Below are positions 1 through 10,244 of a DNA stretch of 33,048 nucleotides, piece by piece. This stretch comes from an uncultured Ruminococcus sp. Lineage in GTDB: Bacteria; Bacillota; Clostridia; Oscillospirales; Ruminococcaceae. Under the pieces are notes generated by a model that did not search any database, was not told the origin of the DNA, and was given only the letters and a program-made list of their open reading frames with translations. Positions within the stretch are counted from its first letter, which is position 1. Every line of letters starts with the position of its first letter. Where the stretch lies: assembly GCA_902776945.1 (NCBI GenBank), contig CACYSH010000012.1, positions 1 through 33,048 of the forward strand, written 5' to 3'. The translations under genes were made by a program, and so were the position numbers.

Positions 1-207
<207 letters not shown>

Positions 208-241
208 TCATCATTCCTTCCGTTTTGCAGATGTTTATACG

Positions 242-257
242 GGCGGCCTCAGCCGCC
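242..257 (-). other. GC-rich hairpin at the 5' end of the metG leader
   Basis: GGCGGC-CTCA-GCCGCC is a perfect 6-bp stem that falls a few nucleotides after the predicted metG transcription start. It could stabilise the 5' end of the mRNA. Read on the plus strand it is followed by a T-run (262-267) and resembles a terminator, but no plus-strand gene precedes it. No T-box features were seen in this short leader. Confidence 0.4.
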
Positions 258-267
258 GTACTTTTTT

Positions 268-296
268 ATTATAACGCATAATTTCATGTTTGTCAA
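268..296 (-). promoter_or_regulatory. Sigma-A promoter of metG
   Basis: On the minus strand TTGACA (296-291) and TATAAT (273-268) are separated by exactly 17 bp, a perfect housekeeping promoter. It faces metG and predicts a 5' leader of about 55-60 nt. Confidence 0.85.
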
Positions 297-344
297 GTAG
301 TTTTCTGTAAATGAGTGTTTTCGTCAAAATGCACAAAGTCGCCA

Positions 345-455
345 AAACGCAAAGTGAGGACAAATCAAAAGTCTTAGGAAGGGGTGGCACGAGCAAGCTC
401 GTGCAAGGGGGATAACCCTTCCTAAGACTTTTGGGTTTGCCCCTGCTCTGCGTTT
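345..455. repeat. Palindromic intergenic repeat, family A copy 1
   Basis: A 111-bp near-perfect inverted repeat. Outer arms AAACGCAAAGTGAGGACAAA (345-364) and TTTGCCCCTGCTCTGCGTTT (436-455) pair imperfectly. Inner arms carry CAAAAGTCTTAGGAAGGG and its reverse complement. The centre has the hairpin GCACGAGC-AA-GCTCGTGC (387-404). The same core recurs at six other gaps in this window. Here it sits between the divergent metG and gtrA promoters, about 45 bp upstream of the gtrA -35 box. It contains no credible gene. Confidence 0.9.
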
Positions 456-501
456 ACTATAAAATCATCTCAAAAATAAACAATTTTTCACGGCATAGGA
501 C

Positions 502-530
502 TTGAAATATTTCCGAATATGTGGTATAAT
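502..530 (+). promoter_or_regulatory. Sigma-A promoter of the gtrA-GT2-wecB operon
   Basis: TTGAAA (502-507), 17-bp spacer, TATAAT (525-530). The first gene starts at 587, giving a leader of about 50 nt. Confidence 0.8.
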
Positions 531-586
531 TGTAAGCAACGCAATACGGAACACTTCCGCCGATCCAATCGGCGAACGAGGTTTTT

Positions 587-1021
587 ATGAAAGAAAAGTT
601 AGAACAACTGCTGAAAAAATACCATAAGATCATATCATACGTTATCACCTCATGCTTTACCGCAATGATAGAGCTTGGCGTGGGTCTCGCGATGATAAAG
701 ATATTTTCGTTTTCCACCGTCGCTGCAAACACCGTCGGCATAATTATCGGCTCGGCGGTACACTATTTACTGGTAACAAATAAAGTATTCGAAAAAAAGA
801 CCGACATAAAAACGGCTGCCGTCTATATTGCTACTTTCCTTATCGGTATGCTGCTGCAAAACACGGTCGTATATTTTTCCGACAAGCTGTTAAGCCAGTA
901 CCTGACCAACGACCTAAGCTACTCGGTATCAAAGGGACTTTCGCTTGCCGTTTCGTTTGCTTTAATGTACCAGTTAAGAAAAAAACTGTATTCACTTTTG
1001 GGGAGGGATATTAATGAATAA
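587..1021 (+). CDS. GtrA-like membrane protein
   Basis: 144 residues, the usual size of the GtrA/DPMS flippase family. There are four hydrophobic segments at about 15-38, 43-63, 77-98 and 113-133, a lysine-rich N-terminus and a basic C-terminus. GtrA proteins are thought to move polyprenyl-phosphate-linked sugars across the membrane, or to anchor a partner glycosyltransferase. The adjacent family 2 glycosyltransferase overlaps its 3' end by 8 bp, which is the standard pairing for this family and implies translational coupling. The glycan being modified is unknown; wecB downstream suggests a surface polysaccharide or teichoic-acid-like polymer (inference). Confidence 0.8.
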   Translation: MKEKLEQLLKKYHKIISYVITSCFTAMIELGVGLAMIKIFSFSTVAANTVGIIIGSAVHYLLVTNKVFEKKTDIKTAAVYIATFLIGMLLQNTVVYFSDKLLSQYLTNDLSYSVSKGLSLAVSFALMYQLRKKLYSLLGRDINE

Positions 1022-1772
1022 AATTTTCGCCTGTCTGCCTTGCTATAACGAAAGCGAGAACATCACGCAGCTTATCACCGAATGGCTCGGGCAGACCGAC
1101 GCGCTCGCGGAACTGGGCTATGAGCTTACAGTAGTTGCCATAGACGACCGCAGCACCGACGACACCTTCGACAAAATGATGTCGATGAAGAAACAGTACC
1201 CCGATAAGATCACCGTTCTGCGGCACAAGAGGAATCTCAATCTCGGCGGCGGCGTTACGACCGCGTTCACGGTCTTCCGGCGCAGGTGCGGCAAAGGCGA
1301 CCTTTGTGTGCTTATGGACGGCGACAACACCCACGACCCCGCCTACATAATCCCGATGATAAATAAGCTGAAAGGCGGCGCGGACTGTGTGATCGCCTCG
1401 CGCTACTGCAACGGCTCGGAGGTGGTGGGAGTTCCCTCCTACCGCAGATTTTTAAGCGACGGCGCGGGCGTGTACTATTCGATGATGCTCCGCGTGCCGA
1501 ACGTCCGCGACTACACCTGCGGCTACCGCGTTTACACCTATGACATCATTGACAAAGCGTTCGAAAAATACGGACGGCGTTTTGTCGAGAAAAAAACCTT
1601 CGCCTGCATGATGGAAGTGCTTTACAAGCTGTACCGCGTGGGCGCTAAGTTCGGCGAGGTGCCTTTCACGCTGCGCTACGATCAGAAGCAGGGCAGCAGC
1701 AAAATGCGCGTTATCAAGACCATTAAGGACAGCCTGCTGACGGCGCTCTCGCTGCGGCTCACAATAAAATAA
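1014..1772 (+). CDS. Family 2 glycosyltransferase (polyprenyl-phosphate sugar synthase type)
   Basis: 252-residue GT-A fold enzyme without membrane segments, similar in layout to dolichyl/undecaprenyl-phosphate mannosyl- or glucosyltransferases. The N-terminal nucleotide-sugar motif is LPCYNESENI (8-17). The acidic pair in IDDRSTDDT is at 44-45, and the DxD-type motif MDGDNTHDP has its aspartates at 102 and 104. The start ATG overlaps the end of the gtrA-like gene and is preceded by GGGAGGGAT. It probably loads a sugar on undecaprenyl phosphate, which the GtrA partner then flips. The sugar cannot be read from sequence. Confidence 0.85.
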   Translation: MNKIFACLPCYNESENITQLITEWLGQTDALAELGYELTVVAIDDRSTDDTFDKMMSMKKQYPDKITVLRHKRNLNLGGGVTTAFTVFRRRCGKGDLCVLMDGDNTHDPAYIIPMINKLKGGADCVIASRYCNGSEVVGVPSYRRFLSDGAGVYYSMMLRVPNVRDYTCGYRVYTYDIIDKAFEKYGRRFVEKKTFACMMEVLYKLYRVGAKFGEVPFTLRYDQKQGSSKMRVIKTIKDSLLTALSLRLTIK

Positions 1773-1784
1773 CACGGTGAATAT

Positions 1785-2888
1785 ATGAAAATAATGCTGG
1801 TATTCGGCACCAGACCCGAAGCCATAAAAATGTGTCCGCTTGTTCTGGAGCTGAAAAAGCGTGCGGACACCGAAACCGTCGTATGCGTTACCGCGCAGCA
1901 CCGCCAGATGCTCGACACCGTTCTTGACATCTTCGGCGTTGTTCCCGACTACGACCTTGACATAATGAAGGCGCGGCAGACGCTATTTGACATAACTACC
2001 GTGATTTTAAGGCGTATCGAGGAAGTGCTTGACCGTGAAAAGCCCGATGTGCTGCTCGTTCACGGCGACACGACAACGGCTTTTGCTTCGGCGCTGGCGG
2101 GATTTTACAAGCAAATTCCCGTTGGTCACGTTGAGGCGGGGCTTCGCACCTACGATATTTATTCGCCCTACCCCGAGGAATTTAACCGCCAGGCGATCGA
2201 CATTATAAGCACCTATTGCTTTGCCCCGACTGAGGTTAGCCGCGAAAATCTGCTGAAAGCCGACGGTTCATCGCGGCGGAAGGTCTACGTCACGGGCAAC
2301 ACGGTCATTGACGCGATGAAGTACACGCTGCGGCAGGACTATTCCTCGCCTGTCACGGAATGGGCGGGCGATTCGCGGCTGATACTTCTGACCGCCCACC
2401 GCCGCGAGAATCTCGGAAAGCCTATGGAAAATATGTTCCGTGCGGTGCTGCGCGTGATCGAAGAAAACCCCGATGTGCGGGCGGTTTATCCGGTTCATCT
2501 GAACCCCGTTGTGCGGGAGACGGCTGACAGGATTTTCGGCGGGTGCGACAGAATGAAGCTCATCGAGCCGCTTGATGTTGTGGATTTTCACAATCTGATG
2601 AACCGCAGTTATATCATACTTACCGATTCGGGCGGCATTCAGGAAGAAGCGCCGGGTATGGGTAAACCCGTGCTTGTCATGCGCGATACTACCGAACGTC
2701 CCGAAGGTATTGCGGCGGGAACGCTGAAACTTGCGGGGACGAATGAGGAGACGATCTATACCGAGTTTACAAGGCTTTTGCGTGATTCGGAGGAATATAG
2801 GAAGATGTCGGAAGCGTCGAATCCGTATGGTGACGGTCATGCCTGCGAAAGAATTGCGGATATACTCACAAACACAAAACAAAGCTAA
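1785..2888 (+). CDS. wecB: UDP-N-acetylglucosamine 2-epimerase (non-hydrolysing)
   Basis: Interconverts UDP-GlcNAc and UDP-ManNAc in the cytoplasm, supplying ManNAc for wall teichoic acid linkage units or surface glycans. 367 residues, normal for the family. The N-terminal FGTRPEAIKM motif (7-16) is present. Residues matching the known catalytic set are visible: D95 in HGDTTT, E117 in HVEAGLRT, E131 in PEEFNR and H205 in TAHRREN. The UDP-binding SGGIQEEAPGMGKPVL (282-297) is intact. It is the last gene of the three-gene operon, 12 bp after the glycosyltransferase, and its stop codon touches the stem of a strong terminator. Also called mnaA in Firmicutes. Confidence 0.93.
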   Translation: MKIMLVFGTRPEAIKMCPLVLELKKRADTETVVCVTAQHRQMLDTVLDIFGVVPDYDLDIMKARQTLFDITTVILRRIEEVLDREKPDVLLVHGDTTTAFASALAGFYKQIPVGHVEAGLRTYDIYSPYPEEFNRQAIDIISTYCFAPTEVSRENLLKADGSSRRKVYVTGNTVIDAMKYTLRQDYSSPVTEWAGDSRLILLTAHRRENLGKPMENMFRAVLRVIEENPDVRAVYPVHLNPVVRETADRIFGGCDRMKLIEPLDVVDFHNLMNRSYIILTDSGGIQEEAPGMGKPVLVMRDTTERPEGIAAGTLKLAGTNEETIYTEFTRLLRDSEEYRKMSEASNPYGDGHACERIADILTNTKQS

Positions 2889-2916
2889 AAAAGCCCGCGT
2901 TTTTTGCGGGCTTTTT
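2888..2916. terminator. Bidirectional intrinsic terminator between wecB and atpC
   Basis: AAAAAGCCCGC (2888-2898), a 7-nt loop, then GCGGGCTTTTT (2906-2916). The stem is flanked by A-tract and T-tract, so it can stop transcription from both converging units. It occupies the entire gap between the wecB and atpC stop codons. Confidence 0.9.
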
Positions 2917-2917
2917 C

Positions 2918-3183
2918 TTATTCGGTTATCTCATATTTTCCGACCAAAAGCGTTGCCACATTTCCCGATACCTGAAACGCGCCGCTCGAAATATTCGCGG
3001 CTGTCTCTTTCCCCTCCGCATCGGTTATAACACATCTGCACGGCGCAACCAGCGTCATAAACGGCGCATGGTCGGCAAGCACCGCAAATTCGCCCTCAAC
3101 TCCGCGCAAAACGATCTTTTGCGCCTCGCCGTCAAATTTCCTGCCGTCGGAGGTCGAAACCGCCAGCCTGAAAACGGCAGCCA

Positions 3184-3184
<1 letters not shown>
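2918..3184 (-). CDS. atpC: ATP synthase F1 epsilon subunit, short form
   Basis: Central-stalk subunit of F1. Only 88 residues against about 130-140 in most bacteria. The whole length matches the N-terminal beta-sandwich: FRLAVSTSDGRKFDG (5-19), VEGEFAVLADHAPFMT (29-44) and SGAFQVSGN (67-75). The C-terminal two-helix domain, which latches F1 and blocks ATP hydrolysis in many species, is absent. The gene ends at a proper stop just before the terminator and no frameshifted remainder is present, so this is a genuine short form. Its ATG overlaps the atpD stop by one base (TAATG). Confidence 0.9.
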
Positions 3185-4578
<1,394 letters not shown>

Positions 4579-4597
4579 TTACATAGCTCCTTAAAAA

Positions 4598-4700
4598 TAG
4601 TTAATAGTGAATAGATAACAGATAATAGATATTTGACAATGAACCCGCTTTTTACTTCGATGACCATATCTTTTATCTATTATCTTTTATCTGTTAACTG
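4598..4700. repeat. AT-rich inverted repeat in the atpG-atpD spacer
   Basis: The arm at 4598-4630 and the arm at 4668-4700 are complementary at about 26 of 33 positions, with a 37-nt loop. Both consist of GATAA/AGATAATAGATA-type motifs. In the atp mRNA this would fold into a long, weak hairpin just before the atpD ribosome-binding site. No promoter was recognised on the minus strand inside the spacer. Confidence 0.7.
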
Positions 4701-4702
4701 TT

Positions 4703-5530
4703 TTAGTTTTCTCCTGCGCCCGCGACTATCTCGGTTATCTCCTGCGTGATTATCGACTGGCGTGCGCGGTTGTATTCGAGCTTCAGGTCGTCTATCATCT
4801 GCTGGGCGTTCTTGCCCGCGTTGTCCATAGCCACGCGCCGCGCCGCTACCTCTGAAGCAAAGCTCTCGCGGACGAGCGCCGTCAGCATTCCCGTGATGTA
4901 ATCGGACATGAACGTGGTCATTACCTTGTCCTCGTTCGGTTCGAACTCGGTGCTGCCGCCGCTTTCCGCTTCTCCCCTTTCAAGCGGGAAAAGCCTTACA
5001 ATGCGCGGCTGATGAGTCATCATGTTGATGTACTCGGTGCAAAGCACCTCCACGCAGTCGGTCTCGCCCTCCGCAAAGGCGCGGCAGAGCTTATCCGAAA
5101 GCTCCGAAGCGTTCTCGAACGAGAAATTCTCCGCCGAAGCGTAGCCGCCCTTGTAGCCCAGCCTGTCGCAGGCTTTCTTGCCGATAGGGATTATCTCAGC
5201 GCCCTTAGCGTCCTCGTTATCCCTCAGCGTGCGGAAGATCCCCGCGTTGTAGCCGCCCGCCAAACCTCTGTCACCCGCAACAACGATAAGTATGCGCTTG
5301 GTGAAAGGCTCCTCGGGCTTGCGCAGATATTTATTGCTGCGGCAGCCCTCTTCGGCGGCAAGCCTGCGGATAATGCCGCCCGCCGCTTCCGCGTAGTCGT
5401 TGGCGGCGTTCATAGCGTCGTTTGCCTTGCGTATCTTCGATGAAGCCACAAGCCCCATTGCTTTCGTAAGGTGAAGCGTTGAGTCGATACTGCGTATGCG
5501 ACCTTTCAGCTTTTTAATATCTGCTCCCAA
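4703..5530 (-). CDS. atpG: ATP synthase F1 gamma subunit
   Basis: Rotor shaft subunit, 275 residues. The N-terminal coiled-coil helix GADIKKLKGRIRSIDSTLHL and the motif LTKAMGLVASSKIRKA (about 22-37) are typical. The C-terminal helix MDNAGKNAQQMIDDLKLEYN followed by RARQSIITQEITEIVAGA is the strongest family signature. The start is TTG (5530-5528), 6 bp after the atpA stop, with AGGTGATAGG upstream; no in-frame ATG fits better. Confidence 0.95.
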   Translation of the reverse strand: MGADIKKLKGRIRSIDSTLHLTKAMGLVASSKIRKANDAMNAANDYAEAAGGIIRRLAAEEGCRSNKYLRKPEEPFTKRILIVVAGDRGLAGGYNAGIFRTLRDNEDAKGAEIIPIGKKACDRLGYKGGYASAENFSFENASELSDKLCRAFAEGETDCVEVLCTEYINMMTHQPRIVRLFPLERGEAESGGSTEFEPNEDKVMTTFMSDYITGMLTALVRESFASEVAARRVAMDNAGKNAQQMIDDLKLEYNRARQSIITQEITEIVAGAGEN

Positions 5531-5536
5531 AGCCTA

Positions 5537-7030
5537 TCACCTACCCAGCCTTTCAAGGGCTTTCTTAATGCCTTCCTCGTCCTCTTTGTCGTAGAAGCCG
5601 TTTTCGAGCCTTTCGAGCAGCCCGGGGAACTCGCCTTCAAGCAGAGCGTAAAGCTGCTGCTCGTAGTCCTCAACGTCGCTTACCGCCACATTGTTCAGAT
5701 AGCCGTTGATCACCGCGTAAACAATGGCGATCATGCAGCCAGGGCGCACAGGGGCGTTTCTGCCCTGTTTAAGCACGGCAACAATTCTGTCACCCAAAGC
5801 CAGACGCGCCTTTGTATCAGCGTCAAGGTCGGAGCCGTACTGCGCGAAGGATTGCAGCTCGCGGTACTGCGAATAGAGCAGCTTTAACGTACCCGAGACC
5901 TTCTTCATGCCTTTCAGCTGTGCCGAACCGCCGACACGGCTTACCGAGATACCGGGGTTTATCGCGGGGATAACGCCCGAATGGAAAAGCTCGGTCTCCA
6001 GGAATATCTGTCCGTCGGTTATGGAGATCACGTTTGTCGGGATATATGCCGAAACGTCGCCCGCCTGCGTTTCAACGATAGGCAGCGCCGTTATCGAGCC
6101 GCCGCCGTTTTCCGCGTTCACGCAGGCAGCTCTTTCGAGCAGTCTCGAATGCAGATAGAAAACGTCTCCGGGATAAGCCTCGCGCCCCGGCGGACGGCGT
6201 ATCAGCAGCGAAAGCGCACGGTAAGCAACGGCGTGCTTTGAAAGGTCGTCGTAAACGATAAGTACGTCCTTGCCCTGCTCGCGGAAATACTCCGCCATAG
6301 CGCAGCCCGAATAAGGCGCGATATACTGGAGCGGAGCGCTCTCCGAAGCCGAAGCCGCTACAATGATCGTATTTTTCAGCGCACCCGCTCTTTCAAGCTG
6401 ACCCGCAAGCTGAACTATCGAGGTATTTTTCTGACCTATCGCAACATAGATACAGATAACGCCTGTATTTTTCTGATTTATAATGGTGTCAATGGCTATC
6501 TCGGTCTTACCTGTCTGACGGTCGCCGATGATAAGCTCACGCTGACCCCTGCCTATCGGTATCATGCTGTCGATAGCCTTGATTCCTGTGTGCAGCGGGC
6601 GGTCAACGCTCTGACGGGCGATTATGCCGGGAGCCTCCGCTTCAATGGGGCGGGTCTCGGTGGTGTCAATTATGCCCTTGTCGTCTATCGGGATACCGAG
6701 CGCGTTTACTACTCTTCCGAGCATAGCCTCGCCCGCGGGTACGGACAGAACTCTGCCGGTACATCTTACCGTAGAGCCTTCCTTTATATTGCTGGAGTTG
6801 GCAAGTATCGCCGCCGAAACGGTCTCGTCCTCTAAGTTCTGCGCGATGCCGTAGCTGCCGTCCTCAAATTCGAGCAGCTCGTTCGACATACAGCGGCGCA
6901 GACCGTAGATAGTGGCGATACCGTCGCCCGTGCGGATTACGGTGCCCGTTTCGTGCATTTCCGCCTTCTGCGAATATGCCTTTATCTGCTCCTTGATTAT
7001 GCTGCTTATTTCTTCGGGCTTTATCTTCAC
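5537..7030 (-). CDS. atpA: ATP synthase F1 alpha subunit
   Basis: Non-catalytic nucleotide-binding subunit of the F1 hexamer, 497 residues. The P-loop GDRQTGKT is at 169-176. The alpha-type signature ending in [14 protein letters not shown] contains the conserved arginine (SVSR) that completes the catalytic site of beta. The start codon is GTG at 7030, overlapping the atpH stop as GTGA, a classical translationally coupled junction. The N-terminal helix (1-25) contacts the delta subunit. Confidence 0.96.
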   Translation of the reverse strand: MKIKPEEISSIIKEQIKAYSQKAEMHETGTVIRTGDGIATIYGLRRCMSNELLEFEDGSYGIAQNLEDETVSAAILANSSNIKEGSTVRCTGRVLSVPAGEAMLGRVVNALGIPIDDKGIIDTTETRPIEAEAPGIIARQSVDRPLHTGIKAIDSMIPIGRGQRELIIGDRQTGKTEIAIDTIINQKNTGVICIYVAIGQKNTSIVQLAGQLERAGALKNTIIVAASASESAPLQYIAPYSGCAMAEYFREQGKDVLIVYDDLSKHAVAYRALSLLIRRPPGREAYPGDVFYLHSRLLERAACVNAENGGGSITALPIVETQAGDVSAYIPTNVISITDGQIFLETELFHSGVIPAINPGISVSRVGGSAQLKGMKKVSGTLKLLYSQYRELQSFAQYGSDLDADTKARLALGDRIVAVLKQGRNAPVRPGCMIAIVYAVINGYLNNVAVSDVEDYEQQLYALLEGEFPGLLERLENGFYDKEDEEGIKKALERLGR

Positions 7031-7557
7031 TTCTTTATCACTTCCTTGATTTCTTTAAGGCGGCGGCGGACTGAACCGTCTATAATGCGGTCGTCCGTCC
7101 TTATTATAATGCCGCCCAGTATGGACGGATCGACGGTGTATCTAAGCATCGCCGAATGTCCCGTAAGCGCGTGCATTTTCTCCTGAACCTTTATCTTTTC
7201 CGAATCGGTAAGCTCGACCGCACTCGTGACAACGGCTCTCACCGTGCCGGAGAAATCGAGATAGAGCTTGCGAAATTCCTCAAAGCAGTCCTTGAAAAGA
7301 TAGATATACCCCTTCCGGCAAAGCAGCTTTAAAAACGATACGACGTTCACCGAGACCGCGTTGCCGAAAGCCTTTTCGATAAGCGCGGCGCGTTCTGATG
7401 TAGGTATCGAGGGAGCCGATAATATCACCGGATATTCGGGGTTTTTGTCGAACATTTCCGCCACCGTGCGCAGCTCTTCGAGGTATTCGCGTTCGCGGCG
7501 CTCCTCGGCGGCTATCATGTAAAGTCCCCTTGCGTACTCGTTAGCGGTATCATTCAT
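7027..7557 (-). CDS. atpH: ATP synthase F1 delta subunit (OSCP)
   Basis: Peripheral-stalk subunit that ties the b subunits to the top of F1. 176 residues from the ATG at 7557, chosen because AGGTGA lies 5 nt upstream and because [15 protein letters not shown] is the usual delta N-terminus; a GTG three codons earlier is inside the ribosome-binding site. The C-terminal domain has the family pattern [22 protein letters not shown]. It overlaps atpF by 8 bp and atpA by 4 bp. Confidence 0.93.
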   Translation of the reverse strand: MNDTANEYARGLYMIAAEERREREYLEELRTVAEMFDKNPEYPVILSAPSIPTSERAALIEKAFGNAVSVNVVSFLKLLCRKGYIYLFKDCFEEFRKLYLDFSGTVRAVVTSAVELTDSEKIKVQEKMHALTGHSAMLRYTVDPSILGGIIIRTDDRIIDGSVRRRLKEIKEVIKK

Positions 7558-8056
7558 TGCTGTCACCTATCCCGTCAAGGAACGAGTCGATAAGCTCGTG
7601 ATGGATCTTTTCGTCGATCTGCCTGCCGATGACCTTTTCGGCTATCGAGGCGGAAACGTCGGCTATCTGCGAACGCAGGCTGTCGGAAGCCTTCTTGTAT
7701 TCCAGCTCCGCGCCCTCACGCGCAGAGGTAAGGATATGCTCCGCCTTTTCCTTCGCGTCGTTCTCGATACGTTCGCTCAAAAGCTTTGCGTTATCCGAAG
7801 CGTTCTTGACGATGCGGTCAGCCTCCGCGTCGGCGGTCTTCATCTTTTCGTCCCATTCGCCGCGGCTCTTTTCGGCTTCGGCGCGGGCGGCAGCCGCCTT
7901 GTCGTACTCGGCGTTTGCAAGAGCCTCGCGTTCGGCCAAGAGCTTCTTAACGGGCTTGAAAAGCAGCTTTTTGATAATAAAGAAAAGAATTGTAAGGTTA
8001 CAGAGGGAAATGACAATCTGCCATATATTTAACGAAATAATATCTGCCGACTGCAT
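7550..8056 (-). CDS. atpF: ATP synthase F0 b subunit
   Basis: 168-residue peripheral-stalk subunit. One membrane helix at about 11-31 (WQIVISLCNLTILFFIIKKL) is followed by LLFKPVKKLLAEREA and a long charged, alanine-rich coiled coil. The C-terminus (RSQIADVSASIAEKVIGRQI) is typical of b subunits. GAGGAAAT precedes the ATG. A single b-type gene is present, so the stator is probably a homodimer. Confidence 0.93.
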   Translation of the reverse strand: MQSADIISLNIWQIVISLCNLTILFFIIKKLLFKPVKKLLAEREALANAEYDKAAAARAEAEKSRGEWDEKMKTADAEADRIVKNASDNAKLLSERIENDAKEKAEHILTSAREGAELEYKKASDSLRSQIADVSASIAEKVIGRQIDEKIHHELIDSFLDGIGDSNE

Positions 8057-8066
8057 ATTTCCTCAC

Positions 8067-8375
<309 letters not shown>

Positions 8376-8384
8376 TTACTTTAC

Positions 8385-8651
8385 TTACTTTTTAACCTTG
8401 ATGATCGTAACTCCGCACCTGCGGCAGCAGTATGCTCCGGTCATATCGGCGATAAGGTCGTTTCCGAGCGGTATCTGAAGCCCCTTGTCGGAGATGTCCT
8501 TCATCTCCTTAAACGGTATCCTTTTGCCGAACACGCCGTCCCTGAAGCATTCCGGCGGTGCCCATATCAGCCCGCTGCAAGCCATTTGAGGAAAGATGTA
8601 GCCATAAGTCATTTCCGCGCCGCAGTCGTGGCAGTTATACGCCTTAGCCAT
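8385..8651 (-). CDS. Small CxxC...CxxC zinc-ribbon-like protein inside the atp operon
   Basis: 88 residues, not a known ATP synthase subunit. A CxxC pair at the N-terminus (C7, C10 in NCHDCGAEM) and another near the C-terminus (C76, C79 in CCRRCG) suggest a zinc ribbon; two extra cysteines lie at 25 and 35. No signal peptide or membrane segment is seen. The layout resembles small uncharacterised zinc-ribbon proteins of the DUF6487 type (tentative, from memory of the family pattern). The gene starts 3 bp after the atpB stop, with AGAGGCG as ribosome-binding site, and ends 33 bp before atpE, so it is co-transcribed and probably coupled. Function unknown; an assembly or redox-sensing role is speculation. 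Confidence 0.8.
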   Translation of the reverse strand: MAKAYNCHDCGAEMTYGYIFPQMACSGLIWAPPECFRDGVFGKRIPFKEMKDISDKGLQIPLGNDLIADMTGAYCCRRCGVTIIKVKK

Positions 8652-8654
8652 AGT

Positions 8655-9590
8655 TTACGCCTCTGCGGTCGTTTTGGGTGCCTTGTCCGGGTGGCGCTTG
8701 AAGAACTCGTCAGCCGGGAACGCGCCCGCCGTGTAAAGCATCGTCAGCATAGCGAATATGTACGCCTGCAAAACGCCGCTGAACACATCGAAATAGATAC
8801 TCAGCACCGCAGGCAGACCTACTCTCAGCACGGGGAAGGTCTCGGCAAAGCTGCCGAAGATAAGCTCCGAAAGTCCGCCAAGTCCCGCAGCGACAAGCAC
8901 CGAGATTACCGAACCCGAAAGAATGTTTCCGTAATGACGGAACGACATCGAAACAGGGGTCGCCAGCTCGCTTATGATGTTGAGCGGAGCCATAGCGGGT
9001 GCGGGGTCGCCGAAGGTCTTTAAGTACGTCAGCGGACCGCACTTCATTCTGTAAGCCGTGATAAGTATAAACGTGAGTATCGCCCAGCCCGTAACAACGT
9101 TAAGGTCGGAGGTCGGCGGGAAAAGTCCCGCAAGCGACATCAGGCTTGAGAACGCCGAAAGCGCCAGCATTGCCGCGATAAACGGCGAAAAGCCCGCGAA
9201 ATACTCGCCCATGTTGGTCTTGACAAGCCCTTCCGCCTTCTCGACTATCCATTCGGCGATGAACTGCCGCTTCGTGTATACCCTTGCGCGTATGCCGTGC
9301 GTCAGGAACAGCGCAAAGCCCGTTATCGAGATCATCACGAGCCACGAATTGACCTGCGCTTCGGTTATCGGCAGCGGCTGAACGGGCAGCTCGAACGTGC
9401 AGTAGATCATAGGACCCTTGATCTCAATGCCTTTGGTCGGCGTGGCGAACAGCACTTTGAGCGTTATTCCCGCCGCTATCGGCAGCAGCATCATCAGCAC
9501 GAGCAGAAAATCGGCAAATTTAAAGCCGCCTGTCGGCTGCTTCATTTCGGGCTTTCCTTTGGCAAGCTCCACAGTATTATTATCATTCAT
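8655..9590 (-). CDS. atpB: ATP synthase F0 a subunit
   Basis: Membrane stator that carries the two ion half-channels. 311 residues, longer than many because of a 25-residue hydrophilic N-terminus and an extended loop after the first helix. The key helix PLNIISELATPVSMSFRHYG (202-221) contains the essential arginine, R218. Five or six membrane helices are apparent. Its ATG overlaps the stop of the upstream atpI-like gene by one base (TAATG), with AGAGGTG upstream. Confidence 0.93.
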   Translation of the reverse strand: MNDNNTVELAKGKPEMKQPTGGFKFADFLLVLMMLLPIAAGITLKVLFATPTKGIEIKGPMIYCTFELPVQPLPITEAQVNSWLVMISITGFALFLTHGIRARVYTKRQFIAEWIVEKAEGLVKTNMGEYFAGFSPFIAAMLALSAFSSLMSLAGLFPPTSDLNVVTGWAILTFILITAYRMKCGPLTYLKTFGDPAPAMAPLNIISELATPVSMSFRHYGNILSGSVISVLVAAGLGGLSELIFGSFAETFPVLRVGLPAVLSIYFDVFSGVLQAYIFAMLTMLYTAGAFPADEFFKRHPDKAPKTTAEA

Positions 9591-10048
9591 TAAACGTTTT
9601 CACCTCTTTCCGCGTCATTGGCATCGGTATCGCCGGAGGTCTCGTCCCCGGTGTTACCCGCGTCTTTGACAAACATCATTCTTATCCACGCCGAAATTCT
9701 CGGGAAAAGCAGCGGGATAAGCACGCTGTATAAGTTAAAGCAGGGCAGCGAAAGCCCGACAGCGCCGACGATCACCAGCATGGTATACCGCAGGGTCTGC
9801 GACGTTTTTGCGAACTGCCGCGCCTCCTTTTCATCGTCCTTTTGTTTTTCGAGCGTTTTCACCACGGTAACGCCCATAAGCCAGAAATTAGCCACCGCCG
9901 CGATACCCGAGAGCAGATTCCCGAGCAGCACGGTGTAATCCCATTTTCCGACAACGAGGAACACCGCCTGCAAAGCGACCGAAAATATGACCTCCCAGGC
10001 GGCGATGAACCGTGTTTCCTTCTTTACGACCGAATCCGCGGCGAACAC
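9590..10048 (-). CDS. atpI: ATP synthase subunit I family membrane protein
   Basis: 152 residues, first gene of the operon. Four hydrophobic segments are present at about 13-34, 39-60, 87-105 and 107-124, with a charged loop (KQKDDEKEARQ) in the middle and an acidic C-terminal tail. Size, topology and position match the AtpI/subunit I family, which helps c-ring assembly. The gene symbol rests mainly on position. The start is uncertain: the frame opens with GTG (10048), which directly abuts the GGGAGG sequence, and no better-spaced in-frame start exists before the first membrane segment. Confidence 0.75.
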   Translation of the reverse strand: MFAADSVVKKETRFIAAWEVIFSVALQAVFLVVGKWDYTVLLGNLLSGIAAVANFWLMGVTVVKTLEKQKDDEKEARQFAKTSQTLRYTMLVIVGAVGLSLPCFNLYSVLIPLLFPRISAWIRMMFVKDAGNTGDETSGDTDANDAERGENV

Positions 10049-10089
10049 CTCCCTGCTTTATTATGTAAGTAATTTTTCGCAGCATTTTT

Positions 10090-10118
10090 ATTATATCATG
10101 CCGTGCAATATTTGTCAA
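10090..10118 (-). promoter_or_regulatory. Sigma-A promoter of the ATP synthase operon
   Basis: On the minus strand TTGACA (10118-10113), 17-bp spacer, TATAAT (10095-10090). A full-consensus promoter about 35 bp before the first gene, suiting strong constitutive expression. Confidence 0.9.
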
Positions 10119-10145
10119 TAGCCGACAAAACCAAACATTTCATGA

Positions 10146-10168
10146 AAAATCCGTGTTTTTCGGATTTT
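10146..10168. other. Hairpin upstream of the atp promoter
   Basis: AAAATCCG (10146-10153), 7-nt loop, CGGATTTT (10161-10168). It lies between the terminator of the PP2C gene and the atp promoter. It may be a second, weaker terminator or an upstream element; only the symmetry is seen. Confidence 0.45.
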
Positions 10169-10170
10169 AA

Positions 10171-10212
10171 GACAAAAAACACCGGGGAGCTTTCAAAGCA
10201 AAGGCTCCCCGG
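10171..10212 (-). terminator. Intrinsic terminator insulating the atp operon from the PP2C gene
   Basis: The stem CCGGGGAGC (10182-10190) pairs with GCTCCCCGG (10204-10212). On the minus strand it is followed by GTTTTTTGTC (10180-10171), a standard rho-independent layout. It ends transcription of the phosphatase unit just before the atp promoter. Confidence 0.85.
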
Positions 10213-10244
10213 GTGAAGGTATGGCATATTGAAATATGTAGTAA

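Noticed and set aside
242..267. Plus-strand terminator before the gtrA operon
   Set aside because: No plus-strand transcription unit precedes it in the window, and the T-run overlaps the metG -10 region; better explained as a leader hairpin of metG.
302..327. Similarity of TTTCTGTAAATGAGTGTTTT to a segment near 32930
   Set aside because: Only a short AT-rich match with several differences; not enough to call a repeat family.
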